From contig JAJYVM010000131.1 of NCBI GenBank assembly GCA_021792015.1, positions 1 to 9,151 of the forward strand: 9,151 nucleotides of DNA. The letters are read 5' to 3'. How positions within the stretch are numbered: the first letter of the stretch is position 1; each line of letters opens with the position of its first letter. The notes under the pieces are model-generated. The model was not told the DNA's origin and searched no databases. It saw only the letters and a program-made list of their open reading frames with translations. This stretch comes from Bacillota bacterium (GTDB lineage: Bacteria; Bacillota; Sulfobacillia; RBS10-35; JAJYVM01). Both the position numbers and the translations under genes were made by a program. Shown here piece after piece: positions 1 through 5,720 of the stretch.

Positions 1-134
1 GCACACGTGGGGTCGTGGGGTTGCCCGTTCGCGCCGCGCCGGCCGGTAATTGCGACGGCCGCACACGTGGGGTCGTGGGGTCGCCCGTTCGCGCCGCGCC
101 GGCTGGCGATTGCTACGTCTGCACATGTGTGCAT
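1..134. repeat. 60-bp tandem repeat, two copies plus a partial third
   Basis: Positions 1-60 and 61-120 are near-identical (they differ at only a few positions near base 21 and in the last 15 bases). A third copy begins at 121 with 8 of its first 10 bases matching, then diverges into the start of the next gene. Each copy opens with a CAYGTG palindrome (4-9, 64-69, 124-129), so the palindromes recur exactly every 60 bp. The window starts at a repeat boundary, so the array may extend further upstream. The repeat is open in the frame of the downstream repressor and could be read as an N-terminal extension, but that would place a repeated peptide ahead of an otherwise normal-length protein, so I treat it as non-coding. 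Confidence 0.85.
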
Positions 135-139
135 ACGAT
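110..139 (+). promoter_or_regulatory. Putative promoter with palindromic operator for the metal repressor operon
   Basis: A -35-like TTGCTA (110-115) and a -10-like TACGAT (134-139) are separated by 18 bp; each matches consensus at 4 of 6 positions. The spacer holds the palindrome CACATGTG (122-129). ArsR/SmtB repressors commonly bind between or over the promoter elements, so this is a reasonable operator candidate. Transcription would begin near 146, just before the ribosome binding site at 148-153. The palindrome and spacing are visible; the role is inferred. Confidence 0.4.
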
Positions 140-161
140 GACCCCGTTAGGAGCGATCGCG

Positions 162-545
162 TTGGCGACGGCCCGCGATGACGGCGCCTGCGACGCCGTC
201 ATGGTCCATGGCGAGGAGATCGCCCGCATGCAAGGGCGCCTGCCCGGCAGCGACGCCCTGCAGGCCGCCGCGGAGCGCTTCCGCGCCCTGGGCGACCCCA
301 CGCGGCTGAAGATCCTGCTGGCCCTGGCGCATGCCGAGCTGTGCGTCTGCGACCTCGCCGCGCTGGCCGAGGTCACCCAGACCTCGGCCTCCCAGCACCT
401 CAAGGTGCTCCGCGCGTACGACCTCGTGCGCTTTCGCAAGCAGGGGCGCATGGCCGTCTACCGGTTGAGCGACCCGGGTCTGGTCCGTATGCTGGCGGCC
501 GTGGCGCTGCGGGAGGCGGGTCGCCGTGAGCGCCGGAGCGGGTAG
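162..545 (+). CDS. CadC-like ArsR/SmtB metal-sensing repressor
   Basis: Winged-helix repressor expected to release DNA when it binds a soft metal (Cd, Pb or Zn) and so derepress the efflux gene that follows. The protein is 127 residues from TTG 162, close to CadC length. I chose this start because TAGGAG (148-153) lies 8 nt upstream; ATG 138 is in frame but overlaps the -10-like box and has no ribosome binding site. Counted from 138, the metal motif ELCVCD has Cys69 and Cys71 on the alpha3 helix, followed by a recognition helix with TSASQHLKVLR (82-92) and a wing with RKQGR. The N-terminal arm has Cys18, matching CadC Cys7, but Met22 stands where CadC has Cys11. The stop overlaps the transporter start by 20 bp, which suggests translational coupling. 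Family assignment is secure; the exact metal is inferred. Confidence 0.9.
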   Translation: MATARDDGACDAVMVHGEEIARMQGRLPGSDALQAAAERFRALGDPTRLKILLALAHAELCVCDLAALAEVTQTSASQHLKVLRAYDLVRFRKQGRMAVYRLSDPGLVRMLAAVALREAGRRERRSG

Positions 546-1233
546 CGTGGATCGGAAGGGTAGCCTGCGGGCGGGCATCGCGGTCGAGCGCTGGTCGATC
601 GCCTGGATGGCCGTCGAGGCGGCGGCGGCGCTGACCGCGGCCCTGCAGGCCGGGAGCGTGGTGCTGGGCGCGTTCGGCGCCGACAGCCTGATCGAGCTGG
701 CGGCGGCCCTTGTGCTGCTGCGGCGCCTGCAAGCGGAGCGGCGCGGGCAGGACGCCGAGGGGCTGGAGCGGCGCGCGGGGCGCATCGTGGGGGCGCTGCT
801 GCTGGCCCTGGCGGCGTTGGTGGTCGCGGCCGCCGGCCGCGACCTGATCCTGCGCACGCAGCCCGGCGCGACGGCGTTGGGCCTGGCGATCGCCGCCGCA
901 TCGACCGCCATCATGCCCTGGATCGTCGCCACCAAGCGCCGCGTGGCCACCGCGATCGGCAGCCGCGCCCTGCGGGCCGACGCCGCCTGCGGCATCACCT
1001 GCGCCTACATGGCCGGCACCGCCCTGGCCGGCCTCGGCCTGCGGGCGGCCTTCGGCTGGTGGTGGGCCGACCCGGTCGCGGCCCTCGGCCTCGTGTACTT
1101 CCTGGTGCGCGAGGGGCGCGAAGCCATCACGGGCGAGCACTGCTGCGACACGTGCCGACCCGGCATCGCCTGCGGGTGCGCGCCCACCTGCGAGCCCACC
1201 TGCCACTGCGGGTGCGCCTGCTGCGCGGTGTAG
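526..1233 (+). CDS. Short CDF-type cation efflux protein with cysteine-rich C-terminal tail
   Basis: Inner-membrane cation/proton antiporter of the cation diffusion facilitator type, probably exporting the metal sensed by the upstream repressor. GTG 526 follows GGGAGG (511-516) at a good distance; GTG 547 is an alternative start. Six hydrophobic segments lie at about 23-40, 44-65, 87-105, 116-134, 153-172 and 178-195. The second carries the CDF-like motif ADSLIE (Asp53, Glu57) and the fifth begins with Asp152, the likely transport-site acids. The usual cytoplasmic ferredoxin-like CDF domain is missing. In its place, residues 205-235 form a tail with 11 cysteines (206, 207, 210, 216, 218, 222, 226, 228, 230, 232, 233) and two histidines (205, 227), in C-x-C and CC patterns like a metallothionein. 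The CGCA motif occurs twice in the tail, suggesting local duplication. Substrate is not determined by sequence. Confidence 0.85.
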   Translation: MSAGAGSVDRKGSLRAGIAVERWSIAWMAVEAAAALTAALQAGSVVLGAFGADSLIELAAALVLLRRLQAERRGQDAEGLERRAGRIVGALLLALAALVVAAAGRDLILRTQPGATALGLAIAAASTAIMPWIVATKRRVATAIGSRALRADAACGITCAYMAGTALAGLGLRAAFGWWWADPVAALGLVYFLVREGREAITGEHCCDTCRPGIACGCAPTCEPTCHCGCACCAV

Positions 1234-1326
1234 AACCGCGCACCCGCCCTCGCCGGCGCGCCGCTGCCATACGGGTCTCAGGCGTCGACGCCAGGCGGCG
1301 ACGCCCACGACGACCCAATCGGCCCG

Positions 1327-2325
1327 TCAGCCGATCGCGACCATCCGCTCGATGGCCGTGCGCGCCCTGCTGGCCACGTCCTCCGGTACGGTGATGACGT
1401 GCTTCATGTCGCGCAGGGCGTCGCGCACCTTGGCCAGCGTGATCATCTTCATGTACCGGCAGACGGCGGCCTCGCTCAGCGGGAAGAAGTCCTTGTCCGG
1501 CGCCTCTTTCCGCATGCGCGGCAGGATGCCGATCTCCGTGGCGACGACGAACGCCGGCGACGGCGAGGTCTGGGCGTGGCGCACCATGCCCTCGGTCGAG
1601 AGGATCTCCGTCCGCACGGGGACGTCGCCCACGGCCGACAGGTACATGCACGAGGTGACGCAGCCGCACTCGGGGTGAATCAGCAGCTCGGCGCCCGGGT
1701 GGGCCTTCACCGCGGCCGACACCTCCGCCGGGCCAATGCCGGCGTGGACGTGGCACTCCCCCGGCCAGACGTGCATGCGGCGGCCCGTGACGCGCTCGAG
1801 GTAGCTGCCGAGGAACATGTCCGGCAGAAAGAGGATCTCGCGGTCGGGCGCGATGGCCTCGATCACCTGGCGCGCGTTGCCGGAGGTGCAGCAGTAGTCG
1901 CTCTCGGCCTTCACGGCGGCCGTGGTGTTCACGTAGGATACGACGACGGCGCCGGGGTGCTCGGCCTTCCAGGCGCGGAGCTGGTCGGCGTCGATGGAGG
2001 CGGCCAGCGAGCAGCCGGCCTCCAGGTCGGGCAGCAGCACCGTGCGGCCGGGGCTGAGGATGGCGGCGGTCTCGGCCATGAAGTGCACGCCGCAGAACAC
2101 GATGACGTCGGCGTCGGTGGCGGCGGCGCGGCGCGAGAGGGCCAGCGAGTCGCCCACGAAGTCGGCGACGTCCTGGACAGGCTCCGCCTGGTAGTTGTGG
2201 GCCAGGATCACGGCGTTGCGGGTCGCCTTGAGTGTGCGGACCTCCGCGGCGAGGGCCGCGTCGGCCACGCCGCCGGTCTCGGGCTCGGTCGCGGCGATCG
2301 GGGCCGCGGTGCGGGTCATGCGCAC
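1327..2325 (-). CDS. nadA: Quinolinate synthase
   Basis: Condenses iminoaspartate with dihydroxyacetone phosphate to quinolinate, the second step of de novo NAD synthesis, using a [4Fe-4S] cluster. The 332-residue product is of normal length. Visible motifs are AHNYQ (42-46), VADFVGDSL (53-61), FMAETA (82-87), SYVNTTAAVKA (130-140), TSGNA and HPEC (217-220). Cluster ligands by family spacing are Cys105 (in AGCSLA), Cys191 (in GECHVH) and Cys289 (in AVCRYMK); the 86 and 98 intervals resemble the E. coli enzyme. Start GTG 2325 sits 8 nt after GGAGGAG (2334-2340); ATG 2319 is also possible but is 14 nt away. It lies 91 bp downstream of niaR in the same direction. nadB and nadC, often adjacent, are not in the window. 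The gene ends convergently with the CDF gene, 93 bp apart, with the palindrome GGCGTCGACGCC at 1281-1292 between them. Confidence 0.96.
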   Translation of the reverse strand: MRMTRTAAPIAATEPETGGVADAALAAEVRTLKATRNAVILAHNYQAEPVQDVADFVGDSLALSRRAAATDADVIVFCGVHFMAETAAILSPGRTVLLPDLEAGCSLAASIDADQLRAWKAEHPGAVVVSYVNTTAAVKAESDYCCTSGNARQVIEAIAPDREILFLPDMFLGSYLERVTGRRMHVWPGECHVHAGIGPAEVSAAVKAHPGAELLIHPECGCVTSCMYLSAVGDVPVRTEILSTEGMVRHAQTSPSPAFVVATEIGILPRMRKEAPDKDFFPLSEAAVCRYMKMITLAKVRDALRDMKHVITVPEDVASRARTAIERMVAIG

Positions 2326-2340
2326 GGGATCGTCTCCTCC

Positions 2341-2416
2341 CTGCTGGGTCCGGCTCGGTCCGGCTCGGTCCGGCTCGGTCCGGCTCGGTCCCGACTGGGT
2401 CCCGGCTGGGTCCCGG
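2341..2416. repeat. 10/11-bp tandem repeat in the niaR-nadA spacer
   Basis: CGGCTCGGTC occurs four times without change at 2351-2390, with a degenerate unit before it (2341-2350) and two or three 11-bp variants (of the form CCGGCTGGGTC) after it up to about 2416. The array fills almost the whole gap between the niaR stop and the nadA ribosome binding site. It would be transcribed as GACCGAGCCG units in the nadA leader. Exact repetition suggests recent slippage and possible copy-number variation. Confidence 0.9.
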
Positions 2417-2953
2417 TCAGGCGGGATCCTCGATCAGCACATGCAGGGCGCGCAGGCTGGCCCGCGCCCGCTCGATGCATTCGGGCCGGTCGGACTCGAG
2501 CGTGTGGAAGTGCTGGCCGTCGGTCAGCTCGGAGAGCAGGTGGGCCTGGCAGCCCCGGGCGCGGGCCAGCCACTCGGCGACGTCGGCGCGCGCCGCCAGG
2601 AACAGCGTGCCGCGCAGCTCCCCGTAGAGGGGGTGCTCCACGATGACGTCGAGCACGCGCACCCCCGCGTCCACCAGCGCGTAGAGCTCGTCCGGCGTCT
2701 GCTCGGGCCCGTGGCGGACGGCGAGCACGGCCTGGTGGCGGGCCGCGACGGCGGCGATGTAGCCGCGCGGCGTGGCCAGCACCGGATGGCCGGCGGCGCG
2801 CAGCACGGCGACGTCCTGCACGATCACCTGGCGGCTGACGCCGAAGCGGGCCGCCAGCTCGGCGGCCGGCAGCGGGCTCGTGGCCGCCTGCAGCAGCGCA
2901 CGCAGCTGCGCCTGGCGCTCGCCGCGGTCCAAGGGTGTCTTCACAGGTGACAT
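2417..2953 (-). CDS. niaR: NiaR-type nicotinate-responsive NAD repressor (HTH_11 plus 3H domain)
   Basis: DNA-binding repressor of NAD synthesis and niacin uptake genes that responds to nicotinic acid. The 178 residues have the family's two parts. An N-terminal winged helix lies at about 10-65, with VSRQVIVQDVAVLRAAG as its recognition region. A 3H domain follows. The residues that bind metal in Thermotoga maritima TM1602 (His79, Glu87, His144, His146, recalled from its structure) correspond here to His81, Glu89, His148 and His150; the third conserved His lies in EHPLYGEL (His107). nadA follows in the same direction, which fits a local repressor-target pair. ATG 2953 has only a weak CAGG upstream, and a -10-like TATCAT overlaps it, so a leaderless start at GTG 2944 is an alternative. 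Family assignment is firm; the exact start is not. Confidence 0.93.
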   Translation of the reverse strand: MSPVKTPLDRGERQAQLRALLQAATSPLPAAELAARFGVSRQVIVQDVAVLRAAGHPVLATPRGYIAAVAARHQAVLAVRHGPEQTPDELYALVDAGVRVLDVIVEHPLYGELRGTLFLAARADVAEWLARARGCQAHLLSELTDGQHFHTLESDRPECIERARASLRALHVLIEDPA

Positions 2954-2980
2954 GATAGCCTGGATCTGGGTGGGCGTCCA
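2936..2980 (-). promoter_or_regulatory. Putative niaR promoter and operator
   Basis: On the minus strand TGGACG (2980-2975) and TATCAT (2957-2952) are separated by exactly 17 bp and match the -35 and -10 consensus at 4 and 5 of 6 positions. The -10 runs into the ATG at 2953. Just downstream lies TGTCACCTGTGAAGACA (2952-2936), with inverted ends TGTC/GACA and an inner TCAC/GTGA pair, a plausible site for NiaR to repress its own gene. Expected transcription start is near 2944, where a GTG codon lies in frame. Confidence 0.45.
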
Positions 2981-3037
2981 CGACCGTTTGGCGGTCCGTG
3001 CGGTGTGGCGCGGCCCGGTCCCGGTCCGGGGATTGGG

Positions 3038-3133
3038 GAGCGAAAGTGGGATCGGACGTGGGATCGAACGAGCGATCGAAAGTGGGATCGAACGAGCGAT
3101 CGAACGTGCGATCGAAGGTGCGATCGAAGGTGG
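3038..3133. repeat. 12-bp tandem repeat, eight units, with GATC in phase
   Basis: Eight consecutive 12-bp units run from 3038 to 3133, of the form GATCGAACGAGC, GATCGAAAGTGG or GATCGAAGGTGC. GATC recurs at 3050, 3062, 3074, 3086, 3098, 3110 and 3122; the first unit has GAGC instead. The units vary mainly at their 3' half. Because the period is a multiple of three and lacks stops, several frames stay open through it, which creates spurious reading frames of repeated tetrapeptides. It lies between divergent niaR and the Nudix pseudogene. The rest of the gap (2981-3037 and 3134-3202) shows nothing I recognise. Confidence 0.92.
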
Positions 3134-3202
3134 CGCGGGCCAAGGGCCTCACGGACCTCCGCCGCGCCGCCACCGCCCTGCTGGGCGAGGGCCGGCGCCC
3201 GG

Positions 3203-3521
3203 GGGGCGGCGGCCGTGATCCTCGCCCTCGCGGGCGCCGTGCTCATGGTGCGCCACGCCTATGGACACCGCGACTGGGATCTGCCGAGCGCGGGCACGGA
3301 CCCGGGCGAGAGCTTGGCCGAGACGGCCGCGACCTCCCGCGGCCAACCGGCCGGAGATCGGCGAGGTGGGCTACTTTCTCCCCGACAGGCTGCCGCGCCC
3401 GACCGGCGACTTCGCGGTGGCTCGCGTGCGCGACGCCCTCGCTGGGGCGCCGGTGGCCGGGATCACCCTGATCCAGGGCCGGCGCTGGCCGCGGCGGGAG
3501 CCCGCCCGATCAGGGGCGTGA
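3203..3521 (+). pseudogene. Broken Nudix hydrolase
   Basis: Two fragments of one Nudix protein lie in different frames. The first (3203-3334) reads GAAAVIL, then VLMVRHAYGHRDWDLP and GTDPGESLAETAA, the beta-strand and first half of the Nudix box, though the usual GGG after LP is SAG. The second (about 3345-3521) reads EIGEVGYFLPDRLPRP and ends in VARVRDALAG, the usual C-terminal part of this family. The REVREETG half of the box and the segment after it are missing between them, so an internal deletion of some 35-45 codons with a frame change has removed the catalytic glutamates. No start codon or ribosome binding site is evident upstream of 3203. The end overlaps the convergent hydrolase gene by 12 bp. 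It could be a sequencing error only in part, since the missing segment is too long for that. Confidence 0.7.
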
Positions 3522-4160
3522 GCCCGTGCATGCGGCGCGGCAGGCGGCGGCGGTCGCGCCGAGGATGGCCAGCGACCCGTCCACGTCGTCCGCCACCTCC
3601 AGCACGTGGTCGGCGCCGGCCATGACGTGAAGGTCGATGTTCGGCAGCCCGGCGATCTGGGCGATGTCCTCCGGCCCGAAGAGGTTGTCCCGGTCGCCGA
3701 CGACGACCGTCATCCGCAGCGCCTGGCGCATGTACGGGATGGTGGCGCGCAGCGGGGTGAGGAAGACGGCCGAGGCTGGCGGCGGCAGGCTGGCCGAGGC
3801 GGCCAACTGCACCGCCACCAGGGTGCCGATGCTCTTGGCGATCGGGATCAGGCCGGCGTACGCGTGGTCGGCGAGGAATGAATCCAGTGCCCCCATGATC
3901 TCAGCGACCGCCAGCGGGACCTCCTCGCGCGGCATGGCGCCGCGGTTGGCCTGGAAGCCGTACTCCACGCCGAGGACGTCGCACCCGGCCGCGAGCGCGG
4001 CGCGGGCAGCGTAGTGCAGGACAGGCGCCTCCAGGGTGTAGCCATAGCCGGGCAGGATGAGGGCCAGGCGGCCGCCACCCCCGGCGAGGCGCCGGTGGAC
4101 GTACGTTGCGGGCCTGCCCCACCGCGACGGGACATCGAAGCGGCTCTCCTCAACCGGCAC
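3510..4160 (-). CDS. Small alpha/beta hydrolase
   Basis: Probable serine hydrolase of unknown substrate, 216 residues from GTG 4160. The start is chosen because GAGAGGTG lies 6 nt upstream and the conserved fold begins soon after; the same frame is open to 4343 but that part is not protein-like. LILPGYGYT (35-42 region) supplies the oxyanion segment after the first core strand. The nucleophile elbow is AKSIG with Ser110, where the usual first glycine of GxSxG is alanine. VVVGDRDNLFG gives Asp156 or Asp158 and AGADHVLEV gives His185, in the right order and spacing for a triad. There is no signal peptide, so it is probably cytoplasmic. Its start overlaps the end region of a truncated nucleotidyltransferase frame, hinting at a former operon. 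The family is well supported, the function is not. Confidence 0.82.
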   Translation of the reverse strand: MPVEESRFDVPSRWGRPATYVHRRLAGGGGRLALILPGYGYTLEAPVLHYAARAALAAGCDVLGVEYGFQANRGAMPREEVPLAVAEIMGALDSFLADHAYAGLIPIAKSIGTLVAVQLAASASLPPPASAVFLTPLRATIPYMRQALRMTVVVGDRDNLFGPEDIAQIAGLPNIDLHVMAGADHVLEVADDVDGSLAILGATAAACRAACTGSRP

Positions 4161-4165
4161 GGCCG

Positions 4166-4291
4166 TCACCTCTCGATGTCGATGTCGCTCCACGTCGGGG
4201 AGAAATTCCCCAGCGTGATGCCGACGAAGAGATAGACCGACGCGCGTTTGGACACAGCATCGGCAGGTGCGCCCGTCAGCGCGTCGAGCAG
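4166..4291 (-). pseudogene. Fragment of a nucleotidyltransferase domain
   Basis: A minus-strand frame ending with TGA at 4168-4166 reads VYLFVGITLGNFSP followed by SDIDIE. This matches the active-site strand of DNA polymerase beta-like nucleotidyltransferases (typically LFGSxxxGxxxPxSDIDL). The conserved Gly-Ser is shifted to Val-Gly and the protein stops one residue after the DID acids, so the rest of the domain is gone. The frame stays open upstream to 4612, but that part has no recognisable protein character. Its TGA overlaps a GTG at 4169. I read it as a decayed remnant; a short match could be chance. Confidence 0.4.
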
Positions 4292-4657
4292 CCTGGGCAG
4301 GGCAGGGAAACGCGGGCAAAGACGTCCGGTGCGGTGCGGACAAGCCCAGGCCTCCAGCCCATCATGGCGGTCACGCCGGGCGCATGCGGCCGCACCACGG
4401 ACCGCGGTACCGGGTTCTGGCCAGGGGCGGGAAGTCCCTGTCGAGCAATCGGCATACCTGCACGGGCGTTGTGTTCTTCGGGCCGAGGCTTTGCTCTCCG
4501 GCGGCCATCGGATCCCGCCTCGCCGCAAGACGCCCTGCAACGGGCTTGCGGGTGCCGCGGTCAGGCCCCGGAGGGGGCTTTCATCCCCGCGCCATTCGCC
4601 CATGCGGCGCACCTGATTGGGATCGCGACGAACTCGGCTCGCTCGGTGCAGGGCAGC
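4292..4657. other. Gene-free stretch with consecutive stem-loops
   Basis: No frame here looks like a protein. Four inverted repeats follow each other. The first is CAGGG/CCCTG (4422-4440). The second is an 11-bp helix, GAGCAATCGGC (4443-4453) with GCCGA (4482-4486) and TTGCTC (4491-4496), with a 4-nt bulge. The third is a 10-bp helix, CCGCAA/TTGCGG plus GCCC/GGGC (4523-4551), with a 3-nt bulge. The fourth is GGCCCC/GGGGCT (about 4563-4580), followed by TTTC on the plus strand. The density suggests a structured RNA or a leader, but GC-rich DNA forms stems easily. I could not match it to RNase P RNA, tmRNA, SRP RNA or a known riboswitch. Confidence 0.35.
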
Positions 4658-5524
4658 CTACCCCTCGTGGTGGTGATGCCGCTCACGATGCTCGCGCTCG
4701 CTCATTTCACGCCACTCGCGCTGCATGCGCTCCCGGTCGGCCTCCGCCATCTCGCGCTCGTGCAGGGCGCGCATGCGCCGCTCGAAGCGGGTCAGCTCGC
4801 TGGCATCGTCGTCCCCGGGACGGCCGGCGGTCCGGCTGCCGCCCTCGATGAGCTCGTCGAGATCGCGGTCACCGAGGATACCGGGAACCGCAAGCTCCTG
4901 CAGCGCACCCAGGAAGTAGGCCAGTGCCGCCCAGAGGAGGTCCTCGGCCTGCCGCGCCGACGCGGCGGGCAGTTCTGCCTTCACCAAGCCGCCCACGAGG
5001 GAGGAGGCCGAGTCCCGATCCGTGGTGGCCTCGGCAAGGAGCGCCTTGGCCCGGGCGGAGTCCCCACCTGCGGGCAGGATCTCCCCTTCGGCGAGCACCC
5101 CCACGGCTTCGACACCGCGCAGCATGCCACGCAGATGGGAGATCGGCGCCCTGCCGCCGGAGGCCGCGACACGGCCGTGGAGGATGATCGGGAGATCCAC
5201 ATCCCGCGGGCCGCCTGGGACGAGAACCTCCTGCTTCGCGGCCGTGACCAGGTCGGGAATCTGCTTGTAGACAGCCTCGGCCTGGGCCACGGTCACGTGC
5301 GGCAAGGGTGTGGGCCGCGCTTCCTCGGCGAAGGCATCCTCGACCAGCTTGTCCGCAAACAGCTGCAGGCACCGAGCCGCGTAGTAATATGCACCCGCCC
5401 TGCCGCCGTCAGCCTGGCTGGCCTGCTGCTGCATGTCCAGCACCTGGGCTCCGAGCCGCCGGTAGCCGGCCAGCCCCGCCGTGGTCACGTCATGATGGCC
5501 GAACAGTGCGTCCAACCATGCCAT
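4658..5524 (-). CDS. Unrecognised helical protein with charged, His-rich C-terminus
   Basis: I do not recognise this 288-residue protein. ATG 5524 is preceded by GGGGG at 8 nt; GTG 5539 in the same frame would add five residues. Residues 1-230 look mostly helical and soluble, with one cysteine in AYYYAARCLQLFADK, a patch HVTVAQAEAVYKQIPDLV and a glycine/proline hinge with VLVPGG. There is no signal peptide or membrane segment. The last 49 residues (240-288) are almost all Arg, Glu, Met and His, likely one long charged helix, ending in EHRERHHHHEG with His279 and His283-286. Such a tail could bind a divalent metal such as Ni, Zn or Co, but that is inference from composition. Codon use and GC content match the neighbours, and the frame is intact, so it is a real gene. 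It stands alone, with gene-free stretches on both sides. Confidence 0.75.
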   Translation of the reverse strand: MAWLDALFGHHDVTTAGLAGYRRLGAQVLDMQQQASQADGGRAGAYYYAARCLQLFADKLVEDAFAEEARPTPLPHVTVAQAEAVYKQIPDLVTAAKQEVLVPGGPRDVDLPIILHGRVAASGGRAPISHLRGMLRGVEAVGVLAEGEILPAGGDSARAKALLAEATTDRDSASSLVGGLVKAELPAASARQAEDLLWAALAYFLGALQELAVPGILGDRDLDELIEGGSRTAGRPGDDDASELTRFERRMRALHEREMAEADRERMQREWREMSEREHRERHHHHEG

Positions 5525-5720
5525 TTTCGCATCCCCCACATGGCCTTATTCAATGGCTGACGCGGGGCCGCGTCGCGATGTCGGAGGGGATCAGCCAACG
5601 TCAGGCCGCGCAGCGGCGTACCCACAGTTGGAGGGGCCCGCCCTTCCACCACGTCGCTCCATTGTGGCTGGGCTGCCGTACACCTACGTGGACATCCGCC
5701 ACCCTGCGCATCCCGCGACA

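Noticed and set aside
15..161. N-terminal extension of the metal repressor reading through the 60-bp repeats
   Set aside because: It would add a repeated Ala/Pro/Gly peptide with no match to the family, while a promoter-like sequence, a good ribosome binding site and a normal-length protein are explained by TTG 162.
1281..1312. Terminator between the CDF gene and nadA from GGCGTC/GACGCC pairs
   Set aside because: The palindrome has no loop, the alternative stem is only 6 bp, and no T tract follows on either strand.
1399..2646. Long plus-strand reading frame across nadA and the niaR spacer
   Set aside because: It is a shadow of nadA in GC-rich DNA, with biased composition, no family match and a start inside another gene.
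3038..3133. CRISPR array
   Set aside because: The units are 12 bp and contiguous with no spacers, so it is a simple tandem repeat.
4441..4560. c-di-GMP-I riboswitch on the minus strand
   Set aside because: GCAAAGCC and a GCCGA ending resemble the aptamer, but the upstream tetraloop hairpin is not at the right distance and the 3' end pairs with the wrong segment, so the fold does not fit.
4553..4581. SRP RNA core, from GGTCAGGCCCCGGAGG on the plus strand
   Set aside because: The invariant GGAAGGAAGCAG part is missing; similarity is limited to a few GC-rich bases.
4106..5560. 484-codon plus-strand reading frame
   Set aside because: It runs antisense through the His-tailed gene, the gene-free stretch and the hydrolase start; it has no ribosome binding site and no protein signature.
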